From positions 1 through 64,000 of the forward strand of contig JAEUTO010000010.1 of assembly GCA_016787785.1 (NCBI GenBank): a stretch of DNA of 64,000 bases. The letters run 5' to 3'. The notes beneath the pieces are model-generated. The model was not told where the DNA came from, did not search any database, and worked only from the letters and a program-made list of their open reading frames with translations. Shown piece by piece: positions 33,336 to 41,326 of this stretch; positions within the stretch are counted from its first letter, which is position 1, and each line of letters starts with the position of its first letter. A program made the position numbers and the translations under genes. The stretch comes from Bacteroidia bacterium. GTDB taxonomy: Bacteria > Bacteroidota > Bacteroidia > B-17B0 > Aurantibacillaceae.

Positions 33336-34072
33336 AAAACAATAGACATAGTTTATTTTTCGTTTTTGTGTTTGCGGCAATTTTCGCCTGTATCGCTTTT
33401 ACATTAAAAACAAATGCGGAAGATGAACGTTTTATTACCAGAATAGTTGATCCTGCAACGGAAGAATTAAAATTGTATTGGAAAGACGATAAAGGCGAAA
33501 TAATAAAAAGTCTGCAAGGGTTAGCTAACTTTGTGGAGACTAAGAACAAAAGTCTTGTGTTTGCTATGAACGGCGGCATGTACATGGAAGATAACACACC
33601 ATTAGGATTGTATATTGAAAATGGGAAAACAATACGAAAATTAAATACTGGCAAGGGTAGCGGCAATTTTCATTTAAAGCCAAACGGCGTTTTTTATATC
33701 ACAAACGACAAAGTGCCAGAGGTTTGTACTACTGAGAATTTCAAAGCAGACGCAAAAATAAAATACGCTACACAATCCGGTCCTATGCTTTTGATAGATG
33801 GCAAGATCCACTCTGCTTTCACAAAAGGCTCTGAGAATTTAAATATCAGAAATGGCGTAGGTATTTTACCAAACAATAAAATTCTATTTGCCATGTCAAA
33901 GGGCATGGTTAATTTTTACGACTTTGCCGATTTCTTTTTGAAACAAGGTTGTAAAAATGCTCTATATTTGGATGGATTTGTATCGAGAACCTATTTACCG
34001 GATAAAAATTTTACTCAAAAAGATGGTAACTTCGGTGTTATTATTGGAGTTACAAAAGTCAAGAAGAAATAA
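33332..34072 (+). CDS. DUF2233 / phosphodiester glycosidase family exported protein
   Basis: 246 residues with a signal peptide or anchor (FFVFVFAAIFACIAFTL). The body matches the NAGPA/DUF2233 fold: FAMNGGMYMEDNTPLGLYIE, SGNFHLKPNGVFYI, ATQSGPMLLIDGK and ALYLDGFVSRTYLP. The family includes the uncovering enzyme that cleaves N-acetylglucosamine from phosphodiesters; bacterial members are thought to act in the periplasm on glycan-linked phosphodiesters. Its start overlaps the SRPBCC gene by 4 nt. Confidence 0.85.
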   Translation: MKNNRHSLFFVFVFAAIFACIAFTLKTNAEDERFITRIVDPATEELKLYWKDDKGEIIKSLQGLANFVETKNKSLVFAMNGGMYMEDNTPLGLYIENGKTIRKLNTGKGSGNFHLKPNGVFYITNDKVPEVCTTENFKADAKIKYATQSGPMLLIDGKIHSAFTKGSENLNIRNGVGILPNNKILFAMSKGMVNFYDFADFFLKQGCKNALYLDGFVSRTYLPDKNFTQKDGNFGVIIGVTKVKKK

Positions 34073-34121
34073 AAAGAGGATTTTTAAATCCTATAACAAA
34101 ATAGATTGCTAAATTGTAGAA

Positions 34122-34406
34122 ATGGATATCATACAAAATAACAAAGAGCAGAAAGGTAACTTTCTTGCCATTGAAAATGGCGTTCAGGCAGGTATAATTA
34201 CTTATGTATGGGAGGGTGCTAATAAAATAATTGTTGAGCATACTGTTGTAGAACCTCAATTTGAAGGTAAAGGCGTTGGCAAACAACTGGTAATGGCCGT
34301 AGTAAAATTTGCAAGAGAAAATAAAATCAAAATAGTACCGTTATGTTCATATACAAAGCGTGTATTTGATAAAGATCCCGAGGCATTTAAAGATGTTTTA
34401 GCTTAA
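34122..34406 (+). CDS. Small GNAT-fold N-acetyltransferase-like protein (YjdJ type)
   Basis: 94 residues, shorter than typical GNAT enzymes. The acetyl-CoA loop is present (VEPQFEGKGVGKQLVMAVVKFAREN), followed by VPLCSYTKRVF, which matches the YjdJ group. Substrate unknown. It lies 49 nt after the DUF2233 gene and 52 nt before the TPR gene. Confidence 0.85.
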   Translation: MDIIQNNKEQKGNFLAIENGVQAGIITYVWEGANKIIVEHTVVEPQFEGKGVGKQLVMAVVKFARENKIKIVPLCSYTKRVFDKDPEAFKDVLA

Positions 34407-34458
34407 TTAAAGTGATGGTTGAAGAACCTTGTTACGCTGTCATTAAAAAGATAAAGAG

Positions 34459-36036
34459 ATGAAATTAAAGAAACATAGTTTATTTTTTTTATTCATGGCA
34501 ATAAGTTGCAATTTTTTTTCTCAAACCGACTATGTGGATACTTCCAATTACGCTGATCTTAGAGGAAGAATTAAAAGCCAGAATTTTTTTATAAAAATGG
34601 ATCCTAATAATGTAGATGCCTATTTAAGAAGAGGTGTTTACAAATTACAATTAAGAGATTATACCGGTGCCATTGAAGATAATTTGGAGGTAATAAAAAT
34701 AGCGGGTGATAAAGCCGATGCTTATAATAATATTGCCATGGCGCAGGTTGGTCAGCGCGATTCGATTAATGCGTTAAAGAATTTTGAGAAGGCCATTGAA
34801 CTGGAACCCAAGGCAGCTATGGGTTATCTTAATATCGCCTATGGAAAAGCAACTTTTAGAGATTATAAAGGTGCCATTAAAGATCTTACAAAAGCTATTG
34901 AATTAAAACCCGATTATGCAAAGGCATACCACAACCGTGGTTTTAATAAAAATTTAATGGGCGATACAAAAGGGGCGTTAGAAGATTATAACAAAACACT
35001 GGAAGTAAAACCTGATTATTTTGAAGCCTACTATAACCGCGCCAACGTGCTGGCAAAACTGGGAAAGTTTGAAGACGCTGTAAAAGATTTTAATACCGCA
35101 GTAGTTATTAATCCCGGGTTCTATCCGGCTATCATAGACAGGGCTTCTGTAAAGGCCGAGATGAAAGATTATGATGGTGCAATAAAAGATCTTGATGCTG
35201 TATCTGAGATGGACCCATCTAACGTTACGGTATTTGCCGGAAGAGGAAAAATAAAGATCGATACCAAAGATTATGCAGGGGCCTTAAAAGATCTTGATAA
35301 GGCGATGGAGTTAGAACCAAGATATACTTCATTGCGTTATTATACAGGTGCTATAAAGAACGAGCTCAAAGATTTTAAAGGAGCAATAGAAGATCTTGAT
35401 AAATACATTATCGAAAATCCAAACGACACGATGGCTTATTTATTTAGGGGCGTTGCTAAAATGGGGTCTTTTGATAATAAGGGAGCGTTAAAAGATTTTA
35501 CCAAAACAATTGAGTTGGATCGCAAGAATGCCGTTGCCTACAACAACCGTGGTGTTATACGGAAACGTTTGAACGATATCGACGGCGCGCTCTCTGACCT
35601 GAACAAGTGTATCGAACTAAAAAAAGATTATGCTAAAGCTTATGCCAATCGTGCCAGTATAAAAAACGAATTAAAAAAGTACGATGATGCAATGGAAGAT
35701 TTTAATAAGAGCGTTGCGTTAGATCCAAAAGATGTTGAAACGTTAAGTAACCGTGGATTGTGTAAATACAATAAAGGCGAAACAAAAGAAGCTATTAAAG
35801 ACTATAATAAAGCTATTGAAATAGATCCTAATGTTGCCGTAACCTATAATAACCGCGCTTTAGCAAAACATGAGTTAAAAGATTACGCAGGTGCTATTGA
35901 AGATTACACAAAGGCGCTTGCATTAGATCCTTTTTTAGATAAAATATATTCTTATCGCGCACTGAGTTACGAAAAGATCGGCGATCTTAAAAATGCAAAA
36001 CTCGATAACGAAAAAGCTGCTTCGATGAAGAAGTAA
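34459..36036 (+). CDS. Exported tetratricopeptide-repeat protein
   Basis: 525 residues: signal peptide (MKLKKHSLFFLFMAISCNFFSQ), then about 13-14 TPR units of 34 residues to the end. Repeats such as AIKDLTKAIELKPDYAKAY and ALKDFTKTIELDRKNAVAY are very regular, with few substitutions. No other domain follows, so the protein is a pure scaffold in the periplasm or outer membrane. It converges with the MFS gene, whose stop is only 3 nt away. Confidence 0.9.
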   Translation: MKLKKHSLFFLFMAISCNFFSQTDYVDTSNYADLRGRIKSQNFFIKMDPNNVDAYLRRGVYKLQLRDYTGAIEDNLEVIKIAGDKADAYNNIAMAQVGQRDSINALKNFEKAIELEPKAAMGYLNIAYGKATFRDYKGAIKDLTKAIELKPDYAKAYHNRGFNKNLMGDTKGALEDYNKTLEVKPDYFEAYYNRANVLAKLGKFEDAVKDFNTAVVINPGFYPAIIDRASVKAEMKDYDGAIKDLDAVSEMDPSNVTVFAGRGKIKIDTKDYAGALKDLDKAMELEPRYTSLRYYTGAIKNELKDFKGAIEDLDKYIIENPNDTMAYLFRGVAKMGSFDNKGALKDFTKTIELDRKNAVAYNNRGVIRKRLNDIDGALSDLNKCIELKKDYAKAYANRASIKNELKKYDDAMEDFNKSVALDPKDVETLSNRGLCKYNKGETKEAIKDYNKAIEIDPNVAVTYNNRALAKHELKDYAGAIEDYTKALALDPFLDKIYSYRALSYEKIGDLKNAKLDNEKAASMKK

Positions 36037-36039
36037 AAA

Positions 36040-37308
36040 CTAATTTGCTTTTGCAGCTTCTCTTGATTTAACTGTTGTGCTTACACGATACACCGCATAA
36101 ATGCCAATTAAAGAAAGAATAGAAATTACAATACCCAACGTATTATAATGCTCAAGCGGACTGAACTTATCCTTTTGCACAACGATCAATCCACCAACAC
36201 CTGCGGCAACGCCACCGGCAATTTGTTGCAAAGAAGAGTTGATGCTCATAAAGGCACCGCGATCGTGCATTTCAGGAAGAGCCGTAACAAGTGCCATGCT
36301 TGGCACCATACGACTCATAATACCTATCATCATAGCAATATTAAATATCATAATTACCCATAACGGTACAGGCGTTAGGTTAGTATAAATTAAAACTACC
36401 AGTATCATCCAGATAGATGCAATAGCGAATAAAATATTCTTATCCATTTTATCGCTGAGTTTACCCACAATTGGCATAATAAATAAAGTGCTTACACCGG
36501 CCACCATAAATAATAATGGAAGTTGCTCTGGAGTGACATGCAAATTATTTACTGCAAAAGCGCTTCCCCAGGGCATCATCATAAAACCACCTAGAGAGAG
36601 TAAGGCAGTTGCAAAAAAACCAATGCGATAATGACGCTGCTTAATGGTATGCCAAAGATGGCTAAGTGCATTGCGATCATTTTTTACATCAAGATGTTTA
36701 TTAATTGGCTCCAACTTTATCATAATCAAGATCCAGATAATAGTTGCCAAACCAACGATCATTAAAAATGGCGCTTTCCAATCCCAAACATTAGCAAGAT
36801 ATAAGCTAATGGGAATACCTAACACCTGACTGATACCAAAACCCATTTGCATAAAGCCCATTACGCGACCGCGTTGCTGTAACACAAAAATATCTGCTAC
36901 AATTGCCATAGAGATAGAACCTATAACACCGCCAAATATGCCTGTAATGATGCGGGCTGCAATAAGCATTGGATAATTAGTTGAAAGGCCGCAAAACAAA
37001 GTCCCTAAAATAAAACCAACGTAAAACACCATTAATAATTTTTTACGATCGAACATGTCTGCAAAACCAGCAGTGAGTAAACCGGAGATACCCGCACTGA
37101 AAGCATATGCAGAAACTACCATTCCAAATTGACCTGTTGTGAGGCTCATCGATTTCATTAGCATATCGCCAAGCGGGGACATGACCATAAAATCTAACAC
37201 AACTGTGAATTGCGTTAAAGCAAGTAATACAATAACAGAAATTTGATAAGGCGTGAATTTTATTTTTTCCGCTTTTGCAGGTTTTATTATTTGTGCTGTT
37301 TCTTCCAT
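36040..37308 (-). CDS. MFS transporter, drug/metabolite efflux type
   Basis: 422 residues with 12 hydrophobic segments. The signature DRKKLL occurs between the second and third segments (FADMFDRKKLLMVFYVGF), and a central loop is found near residue 205. Such transporters export drugs or metabolites using the proton gradient. It follows the HMA-like gene directly (stop TAA abuts ATG) and the TetR gene upstream, so all three form an efflux operon controlled by the TetR protein. Confidence 0.88.
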   Translation of the reverse strand: MEETAQIIKPAKAEKIKFTPYQISVIVLLALTQFTVVLDFMVMSPLGDMLMKSMSLTTGQFGMVVSAYAFSAGISGLLTAGFADMFDRKKLLMVFYVGFILGTLFCGLSTNYPMLIAARIITGIFGGVIGSISMAIVADIFVLQQRGRVMGFMQMGFGISQVLGIPISLYLANVWDWKAPFLMIVGLATIIWILIMIKLEPINKHLDVKNDRNALSHLWHTIKQRHYRIGFFATALLSLGGFMMMPWGSAFAVNNLHVTPEQLPLLFMVAGVSTLFIMPIVGKLSDKMDKNILFAIASIWMILVVLIYTNLTPVPLWVIMIFNIAMMIGIMSRMVPSMALVTALPEMHDRGAFMSINSSLQQIAGGVAAGVGGLIVVQKDKFSPLEHYNTLGIVISILSLIGIYAVYRVSTTVKSREAAKAN

Positions 37309-37578
37309 TTAATTTAGTTCTTCGCAGAAAAATCCTGCTTGTGTAATTGTTTTAATTATTTTTTTTGTAATGTCATTCGTAGATTCAATGCGTAATACTT
37401 TGTCAATGTCTTCGCGGTCAACATGCCAGTCAATTACTTCACCATGTTCTTCCATACAAAGCTCAACTAGCTTTAGATCTTTTTTGTGTTCAATATTGGT
37501 TTTAAATATTAAAATGTAAGCGTCTTCATTGTATTTTGAAGTGGCCATTACCGGTTCTTTACTTAAATAAATGCTCAT
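37309..37578 (-). CDS. Small HMA-like fold protein
   Basis: 89 residues. The pattern of strands and helices (AYILIFKTNIEHKKDLKLVELCMEEHGEVIDWHVDRED, in two parts) resembles a ferredoxin-like HMA domain, but the CxxC metal motif is absent. Proteins of this size are often found between TetR and MFS genes in Bacteroidota, I believe. Function unknown. It lies 18 nt downstream of the TetR gene and touches the MFS start. Confidence 0.65.
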   Translation of the reverse strand: MSIYLSKEPVMATSKYNEDAYILIFKTNIEHKKDLKLVELCMEEHGEVIDWHVDREDIDKVLRIESTNDITKKIIKTITQAGFFCEELN

Positions 37579-37596
37579 TTTTTCTGATTTTAAAAA

Positions 37597-38184
37597 TTAA
37601 GGTTTAAGTGCTTTAATTACCATATCAAATGCAGTTCTCATTTTTGGCTCAGTTAATTTAAAAGTGTTGCCCATCATAGAAATTTGCTGTAAATGAAATT
37701 TTACCATAGAATAAAGTGTTCCATAAGCAACAGACCAGAATATTTCAGGCTCCATTTTTTTCATTTCACCCTTTTTAATTGCATTCATTACAAACAATTT
37801 CATGTTCTCTTTAAAATGAGCAAGATTGATGTCGGAGTGATTGATGCAGGGCGAATTTCTGAATTGTTCGTAGAATTGAAAATGAATGGGGTATTTTAAA
37901 ATAAATTTTAAACGGTTCTTCCACTGTATCCACAAACCTTCTTCAAAAGACAAGTTCGGGTTAAAGCCTTCAAGCGCTACTTCATGAAAGGTTTGTTGAA
38001 CATAATTAAAAAGCTGGTTCAATAGGTCCTCGCGGTTCTTATAATAAATATATATCGTAGCAGGAGACACCCCGGCTGCTTTGGCCAGTTTTTGCATACT
38101 TAAACCGTCAAAACCCTCGTCTACGATCATTTGCATGGCTTTTTCACGTATAGCAGACTCTTTATTTTCGTCTCTTGTTCTCAT
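37597..38184 (-). CDS. TetR-family transcriptional repressor
   Basis: 195 residues. The N-terminal HTH covers about 8-55 (IREKAMQMIVDEGFDGLSMQKLAKAAGVSPATIYIYYKNREDLLN in parts), followed by a helical ligand-binding domain. The gene heads the HMA-like/MFS operon. Its own promoter at 38194-38225 contains the inverted repeat TGAATG-TT-CATTCA exactly between the -33 and -7 elements, so the repressor probably blocks its own operon until an inducer binds. Confidence 0.92.
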   Translation of the reverse strand: MRTRDENKESAIREKAMQMIVDEGFDGLSMQKLAKAAGVSPATIYIYYKNREDLLNQLFNYVQQTFHEVALEGFNPNLSFEEGLWIQWKNRLKFILKYPIHFQFYEQFRNSPCINHSDINLAHFKENMKLFVMNAIKKGEMKKMEPEIFWSVAYGTLYSMVKFHLQQISMMGNTFKLTEPKMRTAFDMVIKALKP

Positions 38185-38193
38185 TTACGGGAG

Positions 38194-38225
38194 CAAATAT
38201 AAATGAATGTTCATTCACTTACAAA
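38194..38225 (-). promoter_or_regulatory. Promoter of the TetR-HMA-MFS operon
   Basis: On the minus strand TTTG (38222-38225), a 20-nt spacer, then TATATTTG (38194-38201): a complete match to the Bacteroidota consensus. The start codon is about 10 nt downstream of the -7 element, so the leader is very short. Confidence 0.8.
38204..38217. promoter_or_regulatory. Probable TetR operator inside the promoter spacer
   Basis: TGAATG and CATTCA are exact complements separated by TT. The site lies wholly within the 20-nt spacer of the promoter, where a bound dimer would exclude RNA polymerase. Confidence 0.7.
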
Positions 38226-38363
38226 TTTATTTTAAATTCTTAATATTTATTTAACCTTTCCCTGGTCAAATATAGATACGGGATACGATCTGTAAAATCA
38301 AGAATCGGTGAATGGAAATTGGGAGGGGGTGAGAGAAGAAAATAACAGGTAAACGAAATTGAC

Positions 38364-38371
38364 TAACTTTG
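38364..38371 (+). promoter_or_regulatory. -7 element upstream of the HPP gene
   Basis: TAACTTTG matches TAnnTTTG; no matching -33 TTTG is at the expected distance. It lies 17 nt before the ATG. Confidence 0.4.
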
Positions 38372-38388
38372 GTATTTAATAAACGTGT

Positions 38389-38997
38389 ATGAACCGAAAG
38401 AAATTTAGAAGAAGCGTCAGACTTTCGCGCTATGTTATTTACAAAGAAACCTTGGTTGATCTTAAAGAACATTTTTGGGCATTTTTAGGATCATTCATTG
38501 GTATTGGTTTAATTGCATTTATGCAAAGCCGTGTTTTAGGTACGAATGATAATCTTTTTTTAATTGGCTCTTTTGGCGCATCCAGCGTATTAATTTATGG
38601 CGCCATTCAAAGTCCGTTGGCGCAACCACGTAATTTAATTGGCGGACATTTGGTGAGCGCATTAATTGGTGTGACTATAAATACTTTTTTGCCCGATATT
38701 ATCTGGCTCACAGCGCCACTTGCAGTCTCACTTTCTATTGTTTTAATGCAGGTAACTAAAACACTTCACCCGCCAGGAGGTGCTACAGCATTGATAGCAG
38801 TAATTGGTTCTGAGAAGATAAAAGCGTTGGGTTATTTATATGTTCTATCTCCGGTATTAAGCGGCAGTTTGATTTTGCTATTAGTAGCCTTGGTGTTTAA
38901 TAATCTAACCGAAAATAGGAAATACCCTTCCAATAAAAAATACACACGAATAATTCAGAGAATGCTATTCCGTAGGTCTAACCACCAAAACAATTAA
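38389..38997 (+). CDS. HPP-family membrane protein
   Basis: 202 residues with four to five hydrophobic segments and the family motif TKTLHPPGGATALIAVIG. A cytosolic basic tail (KKYTRIIQRMLFRRSNH) follows. HPP proteins are inner-membrane proteins; in cyanobacteria and plants members take part in nitrite transport, but the role elsewhere is not settled. It is divergent from the TetR operon and separately transcribed. Confidence 0.88.
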   Translation: MNRKKFRRSVRLSRYVIYKETLVDLKEHFWAFLGSFIGIGLIAFMQSRVLGTNDNLFLIGSFGASSVLIYGAIQSPLAQPRNLIGGHLVSALIGVTINTFLPDIIWLTAPLAVSLSIVLMQVTKTLHPPGGATALIAVIGSEKIKALGYLYVLSPVLSGSLILLLVALVFNNLTENRKYPSNKKYTRIIQRMLFRRSNHQNN

Positions 38998-39070
38998 GCG
39001 AACTCCGAGTTTTCTTACAGCTGTTTTTGATCTTTGAAAAAAAAACTTTGTATACTTTGTGGTTAAATGT

Positions 39071-40129
39071 CTACTGTTTAACAAACTTAAAATTTGATAC
39101 TGCTTTTGGATTGCTTATCGAAATAAAATAAATACCATTTTGCCACTGAGTGCAATCAATTGGTTTTATATCCTCACTTAAAATTATTTTTTCTTCAATT
39201 ATCTTTCCGCTTATATCGGTTACTTTTAAGAATGAGATTTCTGAATTGTTCAAATAATTGATCACTTTAATTTGATCGGATGATGGATTTGGATAAATTG
39301 AAAATGAATTTGAAAACAGCAATGCTTCAAATAACCCCGTAGTACTTGCCCAAACACTGTCTGCCCATTGTGGATTGTCAATATATGGGTTACGATTATT
39401 TTGGTAACTCGAATAAATAATATTATTTCTTGCGATCTCTTTCGCGCTTACCGGATCCTGGTGATGCCATTGTAACAACACAGTTAATTGCCAGGGTAAA
39501 ATATCTGCTTTATTGGTAGCGTCTGACGAACTCCAGCTTGCATCTTCGGAATAATAGCGGGTGCTCATATAAAAGTAACCTCTTGCAACATCGCCTTTGT
39601 ATTCGTTAATAGGTTCAAAAACTGTTTGCGTGTAACCTGCATTTGCGCAAGGCCCAAGTTTACCGCCATTCATACTCGTCCAACTTGGATTACTTACATT
39701 GCCATAAGGGTAATCGCTGCGCTTTCCATTTACTTCGCCGTCGGTTGGATAAATATGAAAAAGATCTGATACTGGTCCGCTAACCGAATTAAACCAGCTT
39801 TGCGGCCAACTGTGTTCGCGGTTATAACAATCGGCTTCAGAATTATAATTACCACACTGGTCGGTTATAAACGTATACTCGTAGGGTTGTGCGCCACTAG
39901 GGTTATGGCTGTAAATATCCCAAACTTTATTATTGGTCTTTGCATCGGTTTGCGGAAAAGCAGACCATAAACCGGCGTAGGTTATTTGCGTGTGATTTTT
40001 AATAATGTTGTGCAAAGCAACTTTTAAATTTGTACCGGTTAATCCTTGTGCAGAATTATAATAACCTGTTGGGATCTGTGCAAATGCAAAAGCGGAAATA
40101 AAAATAAAGGCAGTAAATATCTTTTTCAT
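39071..40129 (-). CDS. Secreted endonuclease I with T9SS type A tail
   Basis: 352 residues. Signal peptide (MKKIFTAFIFISAFAFAQ), endonuclease I domain about 25-255 with the catalytic region NREHSWPQSW and DLFHIYPTDGEVNGKRSDYPYG, and a type A sorting tail (FSIYPNPSSDQIKVI to NFKFVKQ). The enzyme degrades DNA and would act outside the cell or on the surface. It is the last gene of the operon 39071-51681, 19 nt after the GlmU-like gene. Secreted DNase could feed the cell or clear extracellular DNA. Confidence 0.9.
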   Translation of the reverse strand: MKKIFTAFIFISAFAFAQIPTGYYNSAQGLTGTNLKVALHNIIKNHTQITYAGLWSAFPQTDAKTNNKVWDIYSHNPSGAQPYEYTFITDQCGNYNSEADCYNREHSWPQSWFNSVSGPVSDLFHIYPTDGEVNGKRSDYPYGNVSNPSWTSMNGGKLGPCANAGYTQTVFEPINEYKGDVARGYFYMSTRYYSEDASWSSSDATNKADILPWQLTVLLQWHHQDPVSAKEIARNNIIYSSYQNNRNPYIDNPQWADSVWASTTGLFEALLFSNSFSIYPNPSSDQIKVINYLNNSEISFLKVTDISGKIIEEKIILSEDIKPIDCTQWQNGIYFISISNPKAVSNFKFVKQ

Positions 40130-40148
40130 GATAAGAGTTTTTTGGAAT

Positions 40149-41324
40149 TTAGCTTCTAAACTCTTTGGTCATTTCAAAAACTGAAGAAAGAATTTCTTTT
40201 TCGGTATTATCGAGTTTCATACTTCTGCGCCCAAATACTTTTTCTGCTGTTTCAAATAATTTATCCAATTTGTAAGTTTCAAAACCATCACTACCACCCC
40301 AGCTAAAGCTTGGTATATGGGTTGCGGGAAAACTACCACCGTAAATATTTGCACCAACACCTACAACAGTTCCCGTATTAAGCATCGTATTAATTCCTGT
40401 TTTAGAATGGTCGCCCATTATTAAACCGCAAAATTGCAAGCCGCTGTCAACCATTTTATTTTGTGCGTAATTAAATAATTTTACGTTACCGTAATTGTTC
40501 TTCAAATTACTGTTATTGGTATCTGCACCTAAATTACACCATTCACTTACAACAGAGTTTCCTAAAAAGCCATCGTGTGCTTTGTTACTAAATCCAAAAA
40601 TAACTGAGTTGTTTACTTCGCCACCCACTTTGCAATGTGGACCAATGGTTGTTGGGCCATAGATCTTGGTACATAATTTTAATGCACTGTGCTCGCCTAA
40701 GGCAAAAGGGCCACGCACCGCAGAACCTTCCATTATTTCGGCATCTTTGGCTAAATAAATTGGTCCGCTTGTTGTGTTTAAAATGCAGGCTTCGGCCTTT
40801 GCACCTTCTTCTAAAAAAATAAGTTCTTTATTTCCGATAACTGTAACAGAACTACTAAGAGCTTGTGATTTTTTGTTTTTTGTTAGTAATTCAAAATCCA
40901 GTTTTAAAGCCTCGCCATTTTTTTGAAACACATCCCAAACATTTGCAACATTTAAAATATCCTGCTTAAATTCAATTTTTTCATGATCAAGCAGAGCTTT
41001 CACATGCTTTGCTTCGCCAACAAGCGCCAGTACCTCATTGTTTTTTACAAGGGCCTGCATAGGTTTTAATTTTTTTATTTCAGCAGCTAAAGCCGAAGTA
41101 GGGCATAAGCTTGCATTTATAAAAAGAGAATCGGGCTGCTCTTTTATTGGAAATTTTTTTGATAAGTAACTTTTTGTAGAATGGCTGCAGTTAGTATTTA
41201 ACTCCTTATCCCATTTTTGTTTAATGGTTAAAATACCAATTCTAATTTCGGAAACCGGACGCGTATAAGTTAATGGCAATAAATTTTTCCAGGACTGTTC
41301 TACGTCGAATAAAATAACGTTCAT
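40149..41324 (-). CDS. GlmU-family sugar nucleotidyltransferase/acetyltransferase, Bacteroidota form
   Basis: 391 residues. The N-terminal part (NVILFDVEQSWKNLLPLTYTRPVSEIRIG) and the C-terminal left-handed beta-helix (GPIYLAKDAEIMEGSAVRGPFAL, GPTTIGPHCKVGGEVNNSVIF) match the alternative bacterial GlmU. It would make UDP-N-acetylglucosamine from glucosamine-1-phosphate for cell wall and lipopolysaccharide. Its position 2 nt after the PorE-like gene and inside the T9SS operon is unexpected for a housekeeping enzyme and may link sugar supply to surface glycosylation; that link is inferred. Confidence 0.85.
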   Translation of the reverse strand: MNVILFDVEQSWKNLLPLTYTRPVSEIRIGILTIKQKWDKELNTNCSHSTKSYLSKKFPIKEQPDSLFINASLCPTSALAAEIKKLKPMQALVKNNEVLALVGEAKHVKALLDHEKIEFKQDILNVANVWDVFQKNGEALKLDFELLTKNKKSQALSSSVTVIGNKELIFLEEGAKAEACILNTTSGPIYLAKDAEIMEGSAVRGPFALGEHSALKLCTKIYGPTTIGPHCKVGGEVNNSVIFGFSNKAHDGFLGNSVVSEWCNLGADTNNSNLKNNYGNVKLFNYAQNKMVDSGLQFCGLIMGDHSKTGINTMLNTGTVVGVGANIYGGSFPATHIPSFSWGGSDGFETYKLDKLFETAEKVFGRRSMKLDNTEKEILSSVFEMTKEFRS

Positions 41325-41326
41325 AA

